NCBI GenBank assembly: GCA_017871115.1
Contig: JAFCIZ010000007.1
Location: 124,001 to 188,000, forward strand
Direction: 5' to 3'
DNA: 64,000 nt
Source: Cunninghamella blakesleeana
Taxonomy: Eukaryota > Mucoromycota > Mucoromycetes > Mucorales > Cunninghamellaceae
Part shown: positions 51,252 to 62,875 of the stretch, piece after piece
Layout of the letters: each line of letters starts with the position of its first letter
Position numbering within the stretch: position 1 is the first letter of the stretch
Program-made: the position numbers and the translations under genes
Notes under the pieces: generated by a model
What the model was told of the DNA's origin: nothing
Seen by the model: only the letters and a program-made list of their open reading frames with translations
Database searches by the model: none

Positions 51252-51626
51252 ATGGTCAAAATTATATTAAAAGGTGCAGAGGGTATATTACCTCCAGAAG
51301 AAGTAAATAAATTGACAGATAAATACCTTCAATATGCTAATGATATTGAAAATATTATGTTAATAACCTATAAAAACTTAAAGACCATGAATATTCCTAA
51401 TACTGGAGAAACTAAATTTATTGGGGCAAGCTTAATCATTGTATCGGCCACTTCTTTTATTCAATTTTATCAGAATGATATAGAAAAGTATAACATCTAT
51501 AGTGTAGTATTGCAAACTGTTATTAAAGATCTTTATAAAATAGACGATTTATATGACGATAATATGTTTTATTTGAGAACTTTATTTGCTAATCTGCAAC
51601 TGGAATTATCTTTAAAATCACAATAA
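51252..51626 (+). CDS. Intronless 124-residue protein, unknown
   Basis: A single open frame from ATG to TAA. The translation is not AT-codon filler: it has balanced charge and looks alpha-helical, from MVKIILKGAEGILPPEEVNK through YLQYANDIENIML and NIPNTGETKFIGASLIIVSA to LRTLFANLQLELSLKSQ. I recognise no family. There is no signal peptide; one mildly hydrophobic helix (GASLIIVSATSFIQF) is amphipathic rather than membrane-like. A pyrimidine-rich tract (51160-51230) precedes the ATG, as for several true genes in this window. It is followed after 346 bp by the next orphan on the same strand. It could be a lineage-specific gene. Confidence 0.6.
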   Translation: MVKIILKGAEGILPPEEVNKLTDKYLQYANDIENIMLITYKNLKTMNIPNTGETKFIGASLIIVSATSFIQFYQNDIEKYNIYSVVLQTVIKDLYKIDDLYDDNMFYLRTLFANLQLELSLKSQ

Positions 51627-51972
51627 TTAATCTCTCTATATATATGATATATTTTATTCAATAATACACGCAATAAATAAAACCTCGCTCCTTTTTGATA
51701 TTATTCATTTAGAGGGTGAACTTTTATTTTATTAATTATTAGTTTATTTTATAGAAGAGTTTTTTTTTATATTTGTTCTGTTTGATTAATATGGCAAAGA
51801 TAAATCCTATTTATGCATTATGGTTTATGAGAATATTACTAAAAAAAAAGAAAAGAAAAAGAAAACCAAAAATTTAAACCCCGTGCTATATTTTAATTTT
51901 TTTAAAACGCACAAATTTAAAGAGTTTCTAACTTTTTCTTTTTTAAAAAAAAGAAATAGCCATAAGAATAGC
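51627..51972. other. Spacer between the two orphan genes
   Basis: AT-rich. Upstream ATGs at 51791 and 51820 open into Lys-rich AT filler and are not used in my model. Confidence 0.45.
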
Positions 51973-53394
51973 ATGCCTATAGCAAATCATTATTTTGATA
52001 CTGTAAGTGCTACGCTTTTATATAGATTGCACTTCTTTCTAGTTCCCAATATATACACTAACTACCACTTAGAAACAATGTCTTTGGTTTAAAATAATAA
52101 CTCCAGAATTTGACTTGGTCGAAAATTTCACAGCACAACAGATACTTTCCATGGATCCTGAAAGCGTTGAATTATATGGTTATCACCTTCATCAAAACTT
52201 TCGTGTAATCGATTTACAATGTTCTTCTTCTTCACGTTCAACTGCCATTTCGCCATTATTATCTTTATCTATACCACCAAACGCAGAAGCTATGGTAACA
52301 AAAAAAAAGTATAATGATATTCAACTTGATATTCAAACTATGATTATAGATTACTTTGAAGTAGAACATGGTATGTGGTGGCAATATTGTGATACTTATT
52401 TTTATATAAATATGTTTTAAATGTATACCTAATATTTTTATTTTTTTTAAATAAAAGATGGGGCAGCTCTGGATATATTAGAATCAGCAATTACCGATTA
52501 CAAAAGACCGACCATGTAAATTAAAAAAAAAATGAGCATATAGAAAGAACATTAATAAATAATAAAATAGCTATCGTACGTAAAAGTCCCTGAATATATA
52601 TAAATGATTTTTTGATACATAGGTTTATCTTAATAATCATGTTTGATATGCTATTAAGACCAAAACAAGTGACACCACAACCTTATTTAAAACGACAGGT
52701 TATAATGGATAGAATTCATACTTTACTATTATATTGTGTGGAAATATTTGGTAGTGATTTGTTTGTGGATATATGGAATATGTTTCGATCATTTCATTTA
52801 TTTGGGTTTAAAACAAGAAAACAACAATTAATAGATCACTTGGCAAGCTACCATTCTGATGTAAATAACGAAGATGATAAATCATATATTAATAATAAAC
52901 AATTACTTGATCAAGGATTTATGGCTTTTGATGATTTTTGGGATTTTGTAAATAAGGCTTTTACATCAAAGGAACCATTACAAATAAAGGTAAACATTAA
53001 TATTATTATTATATTCTTATGATAGTTTTCATCTTTTTATTGGATATTAGGTATTTATTTATTTATTTCAAACTTGTCATTAGGGCTATTTATATGTATT
53101 AGATGTTATGATAGAGATTTTAGAACATGATTTTAGATCAAAGAAAGAAAATTCAGCTAGTGCTAAAAAATCAATATTTGTTTTACTACTGGAAAAAAAA
53201 ATGGGTGCTTGGAATAACTTTGAAAAATACTTAAATATCATAATAAATGTATTTGATCATCACCAATTTATCAATCATACTGTTGACACCGAAAGAATGA
53301 GTTTTGCTGGTAAATTATTGAACATGGTAATTGTAATGGCGAGGAAGAAAAATATAATTAAAAAATAAGATAAAATTAATGTTTAGCTAATAAT

Positions 53395-53435
<41 letters not shown>

Positions 53436-53611
53436 AGCAGATGATTGCTCTATCCTATTATAATGATTTGCTTTCAAGACCTTCACTAATCAAACAAACT
53501 CATAGAATAATAACCCTATTAGATGCAGATGATTATATACGATGTTTACAGGTAATATTAATATATATCTATTTATATAGGTTTATTTTATTATACAAGT
53601 GTGCTATGATA

Positions 53612-53653
<42 letters not shown>

Positions 53654-54113
53654 GCATATATCATTCCATACTTTTATTATTCAATTGTGTGATTTGGAAT
53701 TTATGTATGCAGATTTTTCACAAGTTAAAGCTAGTTATCAAAATATGAAAAAGAATATAAATGCACTATCTCGTTTAGAAAAATGGGAAAACATCATCAC
53801 CAAGATTCAACCTAAAAATATGAATATATATTCAATATACCGACATGTTTTATTGGTACATCAGTATTATATAAGTTTACATTTATCAAGCACTATTCGG
53901 ATAAATCAATTAGTAATACATGATTTAATGAATAATAATTGTCAATCTTTAGCAAAATCTATACTAGTTGATTCCAAACATATATTAAAAACATGGTGTT
54001 ATGAAGTTGAAAAATGGCTATCCTCGGCAGCTACTGATATTGAAAATGAAAATGATACCAAAATGAAACACCATATAGAATATTTATTAGACAATTTTAA
54101 ATATTGCTTTTAA
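51973..54113 (+). CDS. 521-residue helical protein, unknown
   Basis: Seven exons: 51973-52002, 52073-52370, 52458-52515, 52623-52989, 53084-53326, 53441-53551, 53655-54113. All joins use GT...AG and keep one frame, which strongly supports a real gene. Exon 1 (30 nt, MPIANHYFDT) has a perfect GTAAGT donor. The protein is predicted to be mostly alpha-helical with Trp/Phe-rich packing (VDIWNMFRSFHLFGFKTRK, MAFDDFWDFVNKAF, KTWCYEVEKWLSSAATDIE) and ends DNFKYCF. There is no signal, no membrane helix and no zinc or nucleotide motif. I cannot assign a family; a helical-repeat scaffold is the best description. The acceptor at 53440 could instead be at 53437, which would add one Gln. Confidence 0.78.
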
Positions 54114-54561
54114 AAAAATATAACATATACCAACAAATATTATATTTAAAAGTACTTTGCATGAATTTACTCCAATGTGGCTTTTTTTTTTAGTAATTCG
54201 GAATTGATTTTTTTTATATCTTTAATTTTTTCCCTTTCCCTTTTCCGCTCCCCTTTTCTTTCTTTCTTTTTATTATTATTATTGTTAATATATACATATA
54301 CATATATATAATTTTTATATAGACTTTTGTTTAATTTAGACTATATTTCGATGACCATTTATTATTTATGTTTAAAACAATAGCTTCTTTCTTAAGTATG
54401 TCATTTAATTTTTTTTTTTTTTTAAAAAAATAGTTCTAATACTCTTTTTATTTTTTATTTTTTATTTTATTTTTTATGCTGGTAAATATTTATTAATAAT
54501 TTTTTATATATATATTTCTATACTATTACTACTAATAGCTTCAGTAATCAATGGAACAACT
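54114..54561. other. Promoter region of the TRMT2A-like gene
   Basis: Pyrimidine-rich (54180-54270) and then T-rich sequence. No coding potential was seen. Confidence 0.5.
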
Positions 54562-56511
54562 ATGGCTTCAAATAATTTAGCATCAAATAGTGTTGAATCA
54601 ATAATACATAGAGTTAAAGTTCAAAATTTACCTACAAAAGAAATGGCTTCTGTCAAAAAGTTATTTACAAGTTATGGCGTTACAAAGTATAAAAAGGCAC
54701 CTCAATGGAATTATGCATACATAAATTTTGATGTAAGTTGAATTAATGTATTAATAAATAAATAAAAGAAGAAATAGAAATAGAAGAGCATATTTTAATA
54801 TATATATACCTTTATACTAGACAGAAAAAGGAGCTTTTGATTTAATAAACAAGATAAATGGAGTCAAGTTTAAAAAGAACATATTAAATACTGAATATAC
54901 CCAAATTTTAGAAAGTGAATATAGAAACCGGTTTCAACAAAAAAACAAAACATTAATAGAAAAAAAGTGCGAAGAACGGAAGGAGGAAGGGCTTTTGGAT
55001 ACAAGAACACCTTCAGAAAAATTGGCAGATCAAGTAACGCCACTTTACAAAGTACCATATCAAGATCAATTGAATAAAAAACATAAAATTGGGGTACGTC
55101 AACTAAGACAATTAAAGAAAAAGTTAACGCAATTACAAGATATGACAGAAGAAGGGAAAAAGCAGTTGCAATGGGCATTCGAGCAACAGGCAACTGATTT
55201 ACCATGCGAAACTATTTTACCACCTATTGGTTCACCACTAATCAATGGATATCGTAATAAATGTGAATTTACTATTGGAAGAGACATGAATGGAAATCCA
55301 ACTGTAGGATTTTTATTAGGGTTATACAGAGACGGAATTACTAATGTTTTAGAACCATCACAAACTTTACATATACCTGATACAGCTAAAACTATTGCCA
55401 AAAAAATGGAAATATTTATTACGCAACATTCTGATTATGAAGTGTACGATAGAGTGAAAAAAAATGGTGTATGGCGATCACTAATGGTAAAAGTACAGCA
55501 AACAGGAGATATTATGTTACTGGTTCAAATGAAAACGATGGATTTAACACAGGTTCAATTACAGCAAGAAAAAGAAAAGCTGATTGATTATTGGCATGTA
55601 CAAAAGGATATCAAGGTGACCACATTGATGTTACAGCAATGGAATGGGGATAGTAATGGAATTACGGATCGTGGTCAAACGGAAATTTTAACTGGTGATG
55701 GCTATGTCTATGAACATTTATTAGGTTATCAATTTAGAATTTCAAGTAGTGCCTTTTTTCAAATCAATACATCAGCAACTGAATTAATGTATAGTCAATG
55801 CGCAGAATGGTGTACTATGGATAATAAAAAGAAAACTACATTACTGGATTTATGTTGTGGCGTGGGTTCTATTGGTATTAGTTTGGCTCATACAGTGGAC
55901 CGTGTAGTTGGCATTGAAATGATTTCTGATGCCATTGATGATGCTCGTTTTAATGCTGATTTAAATAGTAAGCTTTTATAATTATTTTTTTTTATATTAT
56001 TATTTTTATTTAAATTATATATACATTTTCTTTTTCTTTCTATTTTTTTAAAAAAACCCAATGTAGATATCACTAATGCTCAATATTATGCAAACAAAGT
56101 TGAAGAAAAAATTGATGTAGTTACAAACGAAGTAAATGAAAACGTTATTGCTGTGTTGGATCCTCCAAGAAATGGTGTACATAATAGTGTCATTCGTGCC
56201 GTTAGAGAAGCTTCACAAATTCAAAAGGTTATATTTATTAGCTGTGATGCCAAGCAAGCCATGCAGAATTTTATAAAGTAAATGAGTATACATATAAACG
56301 TATATTTGTTTCAGTATTGATTTTTTATTTTTTATATTTTTATATTTCTTTTCCATTTATTTATTATTAAAATAGTTTATGTCGACCAACATCAAATAGA
56401 TTTAAAGGTCTTCCATTTAAACCAAGTCGAGCTGTTACAGTGGATTTATTCCCTCACACTGATCATTCTGAATTAATGATTGAATTTGTACGTATTCAAC
56501 CAACTCAATAA
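54562..56511 (+). CDS. tRNA (uracil-5-)-methyltransferase, TRMT2A-like (RRM plus RumA-type domain)
   Basis: Four exons: 54562-54732, 54821-55967, 56067-56277, 56376-56511; 554 residues. The N-terminus is an RRM-like domain (HRVKVQNLPTKEMASVKKLF, YAYINFDTEKGAFDL, about residues 20-80). A charged linker leads to the SAM-dependent uracil-5 methyltransferase domain: YRNKCEFTIG, FRISSSAFFQINT, the SAM motif LLDLCCGVGSIG (about 398), LDPPRNGVH, nucleophile Cys499 in FISCDAKQA, and VDLFPHTDHSE near the end with the catalytic Glu. It makes m5U54 in the tRNA T-loop. The RRM-plus-methyltransferase layout is that of animal TRMT2A. The ATG at 54551 is out of frame, so 54562 is the start. Confidence 0.92.
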
Positions 56512-56945
56512 AAATTTAGATATAGCTTTTATATGTATAACACTTTAAAAAAAAATAAGATATAAAAAAATGAAGTTACTGTGTTTTGTTTTGTTTTTAT
56601 CATATCAGTATTTCCAGGATAACTATTTTATCTTTTCTTTCCATTGAAGTTTATCCTTATATGGTAGCACAATTTAAATATTTGAAGTGTAGCGTATTTT
56701 TTAATTTTATAATTGCAAAACCCATTATTACCCATAAATAAAATATATAATATTAATATTGGATAAAAAAGAGTTTAGAGTCTTTGAAATTTATTTTGTC
56801 AACCCGCTCCCGCGCTAGAATCTGAAGTTAAAATTAAGCTGCCCTAAAAAGTGGATTGTAGTTTTTTTTTAAATTTCGTCTTTTTTTTATTTTTTTTATT
56901 TTCACACTTTGATCTCTATTTGGATATTTTTTGTATTTCTACTAA
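56512..56945. other. Kinesin promoter region
   Basis: It includes the 3' flank of the methyltransferase gene and a G/C-rich word at 56803-56815. No coding potential was seen. Confidence 0.5.
56803..56815 (+). promoter_or_regulatory. CCCGCTCCCGCGC promoter word
   Basis: An isolated G/C-rich 13-mer 131 bp upstream of the kinesin ATG. TCCCGCGC matches the core of E2F-type sites. A cell-cycle role is inferred. Confidence 0.35.
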
Positions 56946-59757
56946 ATGGAAAATGTAAATAATAACAATAATAATATATAAAAATGAAGCTTTTTTACAA
57001 ATAATTTTATTTATCTTTTTTTTTTGATGTATAAATAATAATAATAGAAATCATCAGTGTATACTCCAAGTAGAACAAACAATAAGTCAACAACTTTAAA
57101 GCCCATCTCACAGTTACCACTAAGAGTTACAAATAACAATATTCGAAAGACAATGCCTTTGACTAATAAAAATGATACTTTAAAAAGAAAAATAATGGAT
57201 CCTACTTCCTCCAAGTTAAGTAAACCAACAATTCAAAAAAAACAAAAAAGAGCCCCTTGGGATTTAAGGGTAAAAATAAATATATATATATATATATATA
57301 TGAAACAATATAAATGATAGTGATAATAATAAAAATAACAATATATGTATATAGAAAAACAATAATAACAAATATGCTTTTTTTATGTTTATTAGGGTAA
57401 AATTGATGATCTTGGAGAAAAAGCGAGCGAACAATCCACAAAAAGTAAATTAATATAGTTATGAACATAATTTAACCTATAATAGAGGTTTTTTTTTATT
57501 CATCCAAGTATATATTTTTTTAGTCGATAGTGTACGCCAATTAACAGAAGAATTAGAATCAACTGTTGGGAGTGCTGCTTCAGAAACTCAAGAAGCACTT
57601 GATCGCGTTTATGAATTAGAAGCTTTGGTTAAAGTAAATATTAAAAGAAAAAGAACATAAAAATGAAGTAACAATTACAAAGACAATAATAGTAAAATAA
57701 TATCCTGCCATGTCTAACATACTATATTAATAATTTTATTTAGTCAAAAAAACAACAGCAGCAGTTAGACTTAGAAAAGCTACGTCATAAGCATCAACAA
57801 GAAAATCGACAATTAGAAGAAAATAACTTTCAATATGAACGACAACTAGGAGGGATGGATATGGAACTAAACAATATAAAATCGAAAACATCACTGTTAT
57901 TAAAAGAATGGGAAATGAAAACAAGTGAAATATCAGATCTTCAGGTATTACATATATACATGTTTAAATAGCATAAATTAAAATCTTAGTTTTATTATTA
58001 GATCTAACTTTAAAATGCATACATCTTTATTTATAGAAAATCATATCTACGACGTCGGCAAATCTGACAGAAAAAGAATTACAGTTAACAGCACGTACTA
58101 AACAATTACAAGTAATATACATTCAAATATTGATGCAACTCATAAATATAAATATAAATATGAATACATACATGTAATTTTAGTATATATTAAGTTTTCT
58201 TTATACTTCAATTTTTTTTATTAGGAAGCGGACGCAACTTTAGGTGAAAAACAAAATAAATTAGAACACTTGATTAAAACGATTGAAAATACACGTAAAA
58301 GACGATATGATATAGACACACAATTATTAGAAGAAGAAAAACTTCGACGCAAACTTCACAATACAATTCAAGAATTAAAAGGCAACATCCGTGTTTTTTG
58401 TAGAATGCGACCTTCTTTAGCAAAAGAAAACAACGTAGCCCAAGTGAAATTTTTTAATAACGAAAACGGTGAAGATAAGATGGAACTGTCAGAGCAAGTA
58501 TCTAGTACATTAGGCAAAATATCCACCAAATCATACCCATTTACCTTCGATAAAATATTTACACCTGAACATGATCAATTAAAATGTTTTGAAGAAATCT
58601 CTCAGTTGGTTCAGTCTGCTTTAGATGGATATAACGTATGTATATTTGCTTATGGTCAGACTGGAAGTGGAAAAACATATACAATGCAAGGTTCTAATGA
58701 TAAACCAGCTAATATGGGGATGATTCCACGTGCTGTACATCAAATTTATGAAGTGGCTCAAATGCTATCTGAAAGAGGTTGGAACTATTCAATGGAAGGA
58801 CAATTTTTAGAAATCTATAATGAATCTATTCATGATTTATTGGGTGAAGTATCTGATTATGGAAAAATCAAACATGAAATCCGTCACGAAAAAAACGGTA
58901 GAACAATTGTAACTGATATGACAACCGGTATAGATTAAATAAAAGTTTTATTTTTAAATTCAAAAAAAAGGTGATATTAATATTTATATACATAACTGTT
59001 TATTATTTATATTTTTATTATATTTTAATAATTTTTAGTAAAATTGGATTCACCGCTCAAAGTAAAAACAATGCTAAGGAAAGCTAACCAAAATAGATCC
59101 ACTGGAGCAACATTATTAAATGAAAGGTCATCTCGTAGTCATAGTGTATTTATATTGCAATTAACTGGCCACAATACTGTTACCGGAGAAAAAACATCAG
59201 GTGTATTAAACTTGATTGATTTAGCTGGATCTGAACGATTATCCTCATCTGGTTCTACTGGTGACAGACTAACGGAAACAAAAGCCATCAATAAAAGTCT
59301 TAGTTGTCTTGGAGATGTCATTCATGCTTTAGCAAGCAACAAAGAGGGTAGTTATATTCCATATAGAAATTCCAAATTGACTTATTTGTTGCAAAACTCT
59401 TTAGGTATTATTTTTTTTTTAACTAAAATTAATAATCATATGTTTATATATGGATATGGATTGTAGAATTTATATTAATATGATCTTATTAAAAATAATT
59501 ATTTCTTTATAGGTGGGAATAGTAAAACCTTAATGTTTGTAAATATATCACCATTGGCCGAACATTTTGGGGAAACACTCTGCTCATTAAGGTTTGCAAC
59601 TAAGGTAAAGACTAAAATAAAATGAAAATAACTATTATTAAAGAAGGAATGGGATGTTTTATTTGTATTATAATTTATTAATCTAATTTCTTTTTTCTTC
59701 GATATCTAGGTTAATTCATGCCGGATTGGAACTGCTAGAAAATTGAACTTAAAATAA
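56946..59757 (+). CDS. Kinesin-14 (C-terminal motor, Kar3/KlpA type)
   Basis: Ten exons: 56946-56954, 57048-57269, 57396-57444, 57524-57633, 57744-57944, 58037-58111, 58225-58927, 59039-59404, 59513-59604, 59710-59757; 624 residues. The first coding exon is 9 nt (MEN). A basic Asn/Lys-rich tail (microtubule-binding type) is followed by a coiled coil (about residues 90-270), the kinesin-14 neck [14 protein letters not shown], then the motor: GQTGSGKT (about 366), [11 protein letters not shown] (switch I), [10 protein letters not shown] (switch II), and [19 protein letters not shown]. It ends soon after [16 protein letters not shown], as expected for a C-terminal minus-end-directed motor. Roles in family members are spindle assembly and karyogamy. 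It converges with UBA4. Confidence 0.94.
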
Positions 59758-60148
59758 GAAATATTTATTATACAATAAATAAAGAATTCGTGTATATTAG
59801 TGTTAAAGAGATATATTAATTATTTATTTTATATTTTGTAACCTTCAAGTTATATTCATTTTTATCTTTTAATTATTAAAAATAAAGCCAATACATAAAT
59901 TAAGAAGAGCGATCAAAAAAATAGGTTTAGTACTTGCAACTTAAAATAAAGTTGCATGAATACTTTCCAAATTGGGATTGTTAATAGAAAAAAAATAGTG
60001 CTGGTCTTCGCTTTGAAATTATTTTTTATTTTCTTTATTAAATACATTTAAAACAGTTAGGCTAGTATTTATCTTTTTTTATTTCATTTATCTAGGATTA
60101 TTTTTTAATATTTTTATATAATATAAAAAAAAGATTTATTTAATTTTT
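59758..60148. other. Convergent intergenic region
   Basis: AT-rich 3'-3' spacer between the kinesin gene and UBA4. Nothing else was seen. Confidence 0.6.
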
Positions 60149-62256
60149 TTAATATATTGGAAATGAATCATCTACATCAGTTGCCCATTCATATAATCCT
60201 CCTTTAATATCTTTAGCGCCATGAATTCCGTGTTTTTCTAAAATCTTAACTGCTATTTGTGAATCATTTCCAAGTCGGCAAATAGTAAAAACTAATAATA
60301 ATAATAATAATAAAATTGTTGAACAAATTGGCTAAAAAACATTTTAATAGTAAACATATTTAAATTTACATATATATATATTATTATTACCATCTTTTCC
60401 TTGAAGAGTATTTTGTTCCATCCTTTGGCTTACTTCATCTATTCTTTTTTCGAGTTCATCAATCGGTATATCTAAACTATGAGGCAATTTACAAATATCT
60501 AATTGAAGTGTAGGTCGTACATCGATTAAAATATGTGGTTTTCCTTGTTCAGTAATATTTTTGTATTCCTAAAAATAATATAATTTATCATAAATAAAAT
60601 GAAACTTGCATATATATATGATACTTTATTTTTAAGTTTATAAGTTACCATGGCCGTTATTCTTTCATTAGGTTTTAATATGGATTGTGACGTGTTCTAG
60701 TATCAAATAATATAATACAATACAACATAATATAATACAATATAATATAAATAAGTAAATATATATGGGCTGTATATTTATATTTACTTATAACTATACA
60801 TTATTTTTCTATTACTTTATCGTCTGCACCAGAACCACAGAATTCAACATAGTCAATTAATTTAGTAATTTTTGGTTGTTCACTGCAAATTTCGCAATTA
60901 TTTTTTTTATTTCTTAATTTCATTGTTCTGAATATTGGGTTGGATAATGCGCTAAATATTAAGAAGCTTGGTTCTCCAGCTATTTTATATTAAAAAAAAT
61001 ACGTTGAGGTAATAATAAAAAGGTTATATATATATATGTATATAATTAAAAAGGATGCAATTTTTAATAGGTATCTACTTACGATGTAATCCAGTTACCA
61101 CTTTAATAGCTTCCAAAGCTTGTAAAATACCAATAACACCAGGTACTATGTCATTGAAAAAAATGATTTAGCAATCTACTAAAATAGGTATATGTATATG
61201 TTATTTTATTTTACCAACACCAAGAACACCATTATCTGAGCATCTGCCAACAGTTTCTGGAGGAGGGGGTACGGGATGTAAACATCTATAGCAGGGTCCA
61301 TTTTTATAATTATAAACCGTTAACTATAACAAAAGAAAATATAAATATAAAATGAAAATAGACTCATATATAATTATTATTATTACTTACTTGGCCGTCG
61401 TAACGTAATGCACTACCAGAAACCAGAGGTTTACCAAGTAGTACACATGCGTCATTTAATAAGTATCTTGTAGCAACATTATCAGTAGCATCGACAACTA
61501 AATCATATTCTTGAATCACTTCTAAAGCATTGCTGCTTTCCAGTGCAAATGTATAAGGTACAACATGACATGACGAGTTGATACTAGTTTTAATATATAG
61601 TAGATAAATACATAAAAAAATCAAATGAACCAAAAATATATTAATATATATAACGTATTTATCTTTTGTTCCCTCTTTTTCTTCGATTTTTGTATTATGT
61701 GTAGAAAAAAAATTATTACGCTTTAATGGACATCATAGCGGAGATAGCTTTATTTATTCCTTGCTTTGCTTCTGTATGAATAACTTGTCTATGCAAATTA
61801 CCAATATCTACTTCGTCATGATCTACAATACCTAAACGACCTACACCCCCAGCTCCTAAATATAAGGCAGCCGGTGCACCTAAACCACCTGCACCAACAA
61901 TAAGTATGGAACTATTCCTTAATTTAAGCTGACCTAGTATATATATATATATATATTTAGGGAATCATTATAAATAGTAATAATAGAATTTTAAATAAAT
62001 CAATTTTTATTAACATGAATATGTATGTATATATTATTCCATGTTTATTACTTGATTTCCCCCACTTTGGCAATATAAGTTGACGTCCAAACCGGCGAAT
62101 ATCAGGGTTAGTTAACGCAGTAACTTGTTCAAAAAGATCTTGGCTTAAAATATCTGTCTGACTATGGTTTGACTTTTCTAATAATTGTGCTTCTAATAAT
62201 GCTACCTTTTGCTTCAAGGCTTCATTTTCTTTCTGTAAAGTTTCTAGGGTAGTCAT
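60149..62256 (-). CDS. UBA4: Uba4/MOCS3, E1-like sulfurtransferase for Urm1 and molybdopterin synthase
   Basis: Nine exons: 62256-62052, 61933-61720, 61583-61391, 61323-61215, 61145-61083, 60979-60816, 60696-60649, 60568-60391, 60291-60149; 438 residues. A short N-terminal coiled coil precedes [12 protein letters not shown]. The adenylation domain has [10 protein letters not shown] (about 78-87), [13 protein letters not shown] and [14 protein letters not shown]. Zinc ligands are the pairs Cys215/Cys218 (GPCYRC) and Cys290/Cys293 (NNCEIC). The E1 cysteine is Cys232 ([12 protein letters not shown]). A C-terminal rhodanese domain ends with the persulfide loop ICRLGNDS (Cys396) and GGLYEWA. It activates Urm1 for tRNA thiolation and, where Moco is made, the small molybdopterin-synthase subunit. 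All parts are intact. Confidence 0.94.
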
Positions 62257-62875
62257 TTAAAAAATAAAATAAATAAATAAAAAATAGAAAAGAGGAAAAG
62301 AAGAAAAATAAAAATTTTAAAGTTACGGGATTTCAATTTTTATTTTTTTGCAGTGTAGTTAATATTTGCGACATGTATCAACAGAAATATATGGTTATTT
62401 TTTGATTGCTTATTTTAATAATTAAAAAATAAATTTAAAATAACAAGAGGGTATATGGTATGAAAACAAATAAGTCAATATTACTACTAATTTAAATTAT
62501 AAACTAAAGAAAAAGCCATAAAAAATACTACATAAAGAGCTACGTATTTTTAAAATAGTATTACTGGCAGTTAAAAAAATTATAAAATGTCATTTACTTT
62601 TTAACCAAAATAAATAATTTTTTTTCTCGAAATTGTATCAAGGTTAGCATGACTATAAAAAATTCAAGAGTTAAAACAAATATTTTTTTTAAAAAAAAGA
62701 TACAATTAATTTGAACAATCGACTATTATATTGTTTTTTTTTATTTTTTACTTTAGTACGTATAATATCAACAATTGTTACTATAATTATTTTTGATTTC
62801 ATCATTAAATCATGTTTATAAATAAATAAATAAAAATTATGAAAGGAAAGTGTAAGAAAATCGAAAATTAATTTT
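62257..62875. other. UBA4 promoter and DENN-gene 3' flank
   Basis: It contains CGGGATTTC at 62326-62334 (AAATCCCG on the gene strand). The rest is AT-rich, and the open frame at 62689-62940 is mostly noncoding filler overlapping the end of the DENN gene. Confidence 0.5.
62326..62334 (-). promoter_or_regulatory. GAAATCCCG word upstream of UBA4
   Basis: On the minus strand GAAATCCCG lies 70 bp upstream of the UBA4 ATG. The same word occurs at 12017-12025 upstream of the Abp2-domain gene. Inferred. Confidence 0.35.

Noticed and set aside
51791..51877. Upstream ATG (MAKINPIYALWF...) as start of the 521-residue orphan
   Set aside because: It runs into a Lys/Arg stretch and a stop with no good donor; the ATG at 51973 with GTAAGT at 52003 joins in phase.
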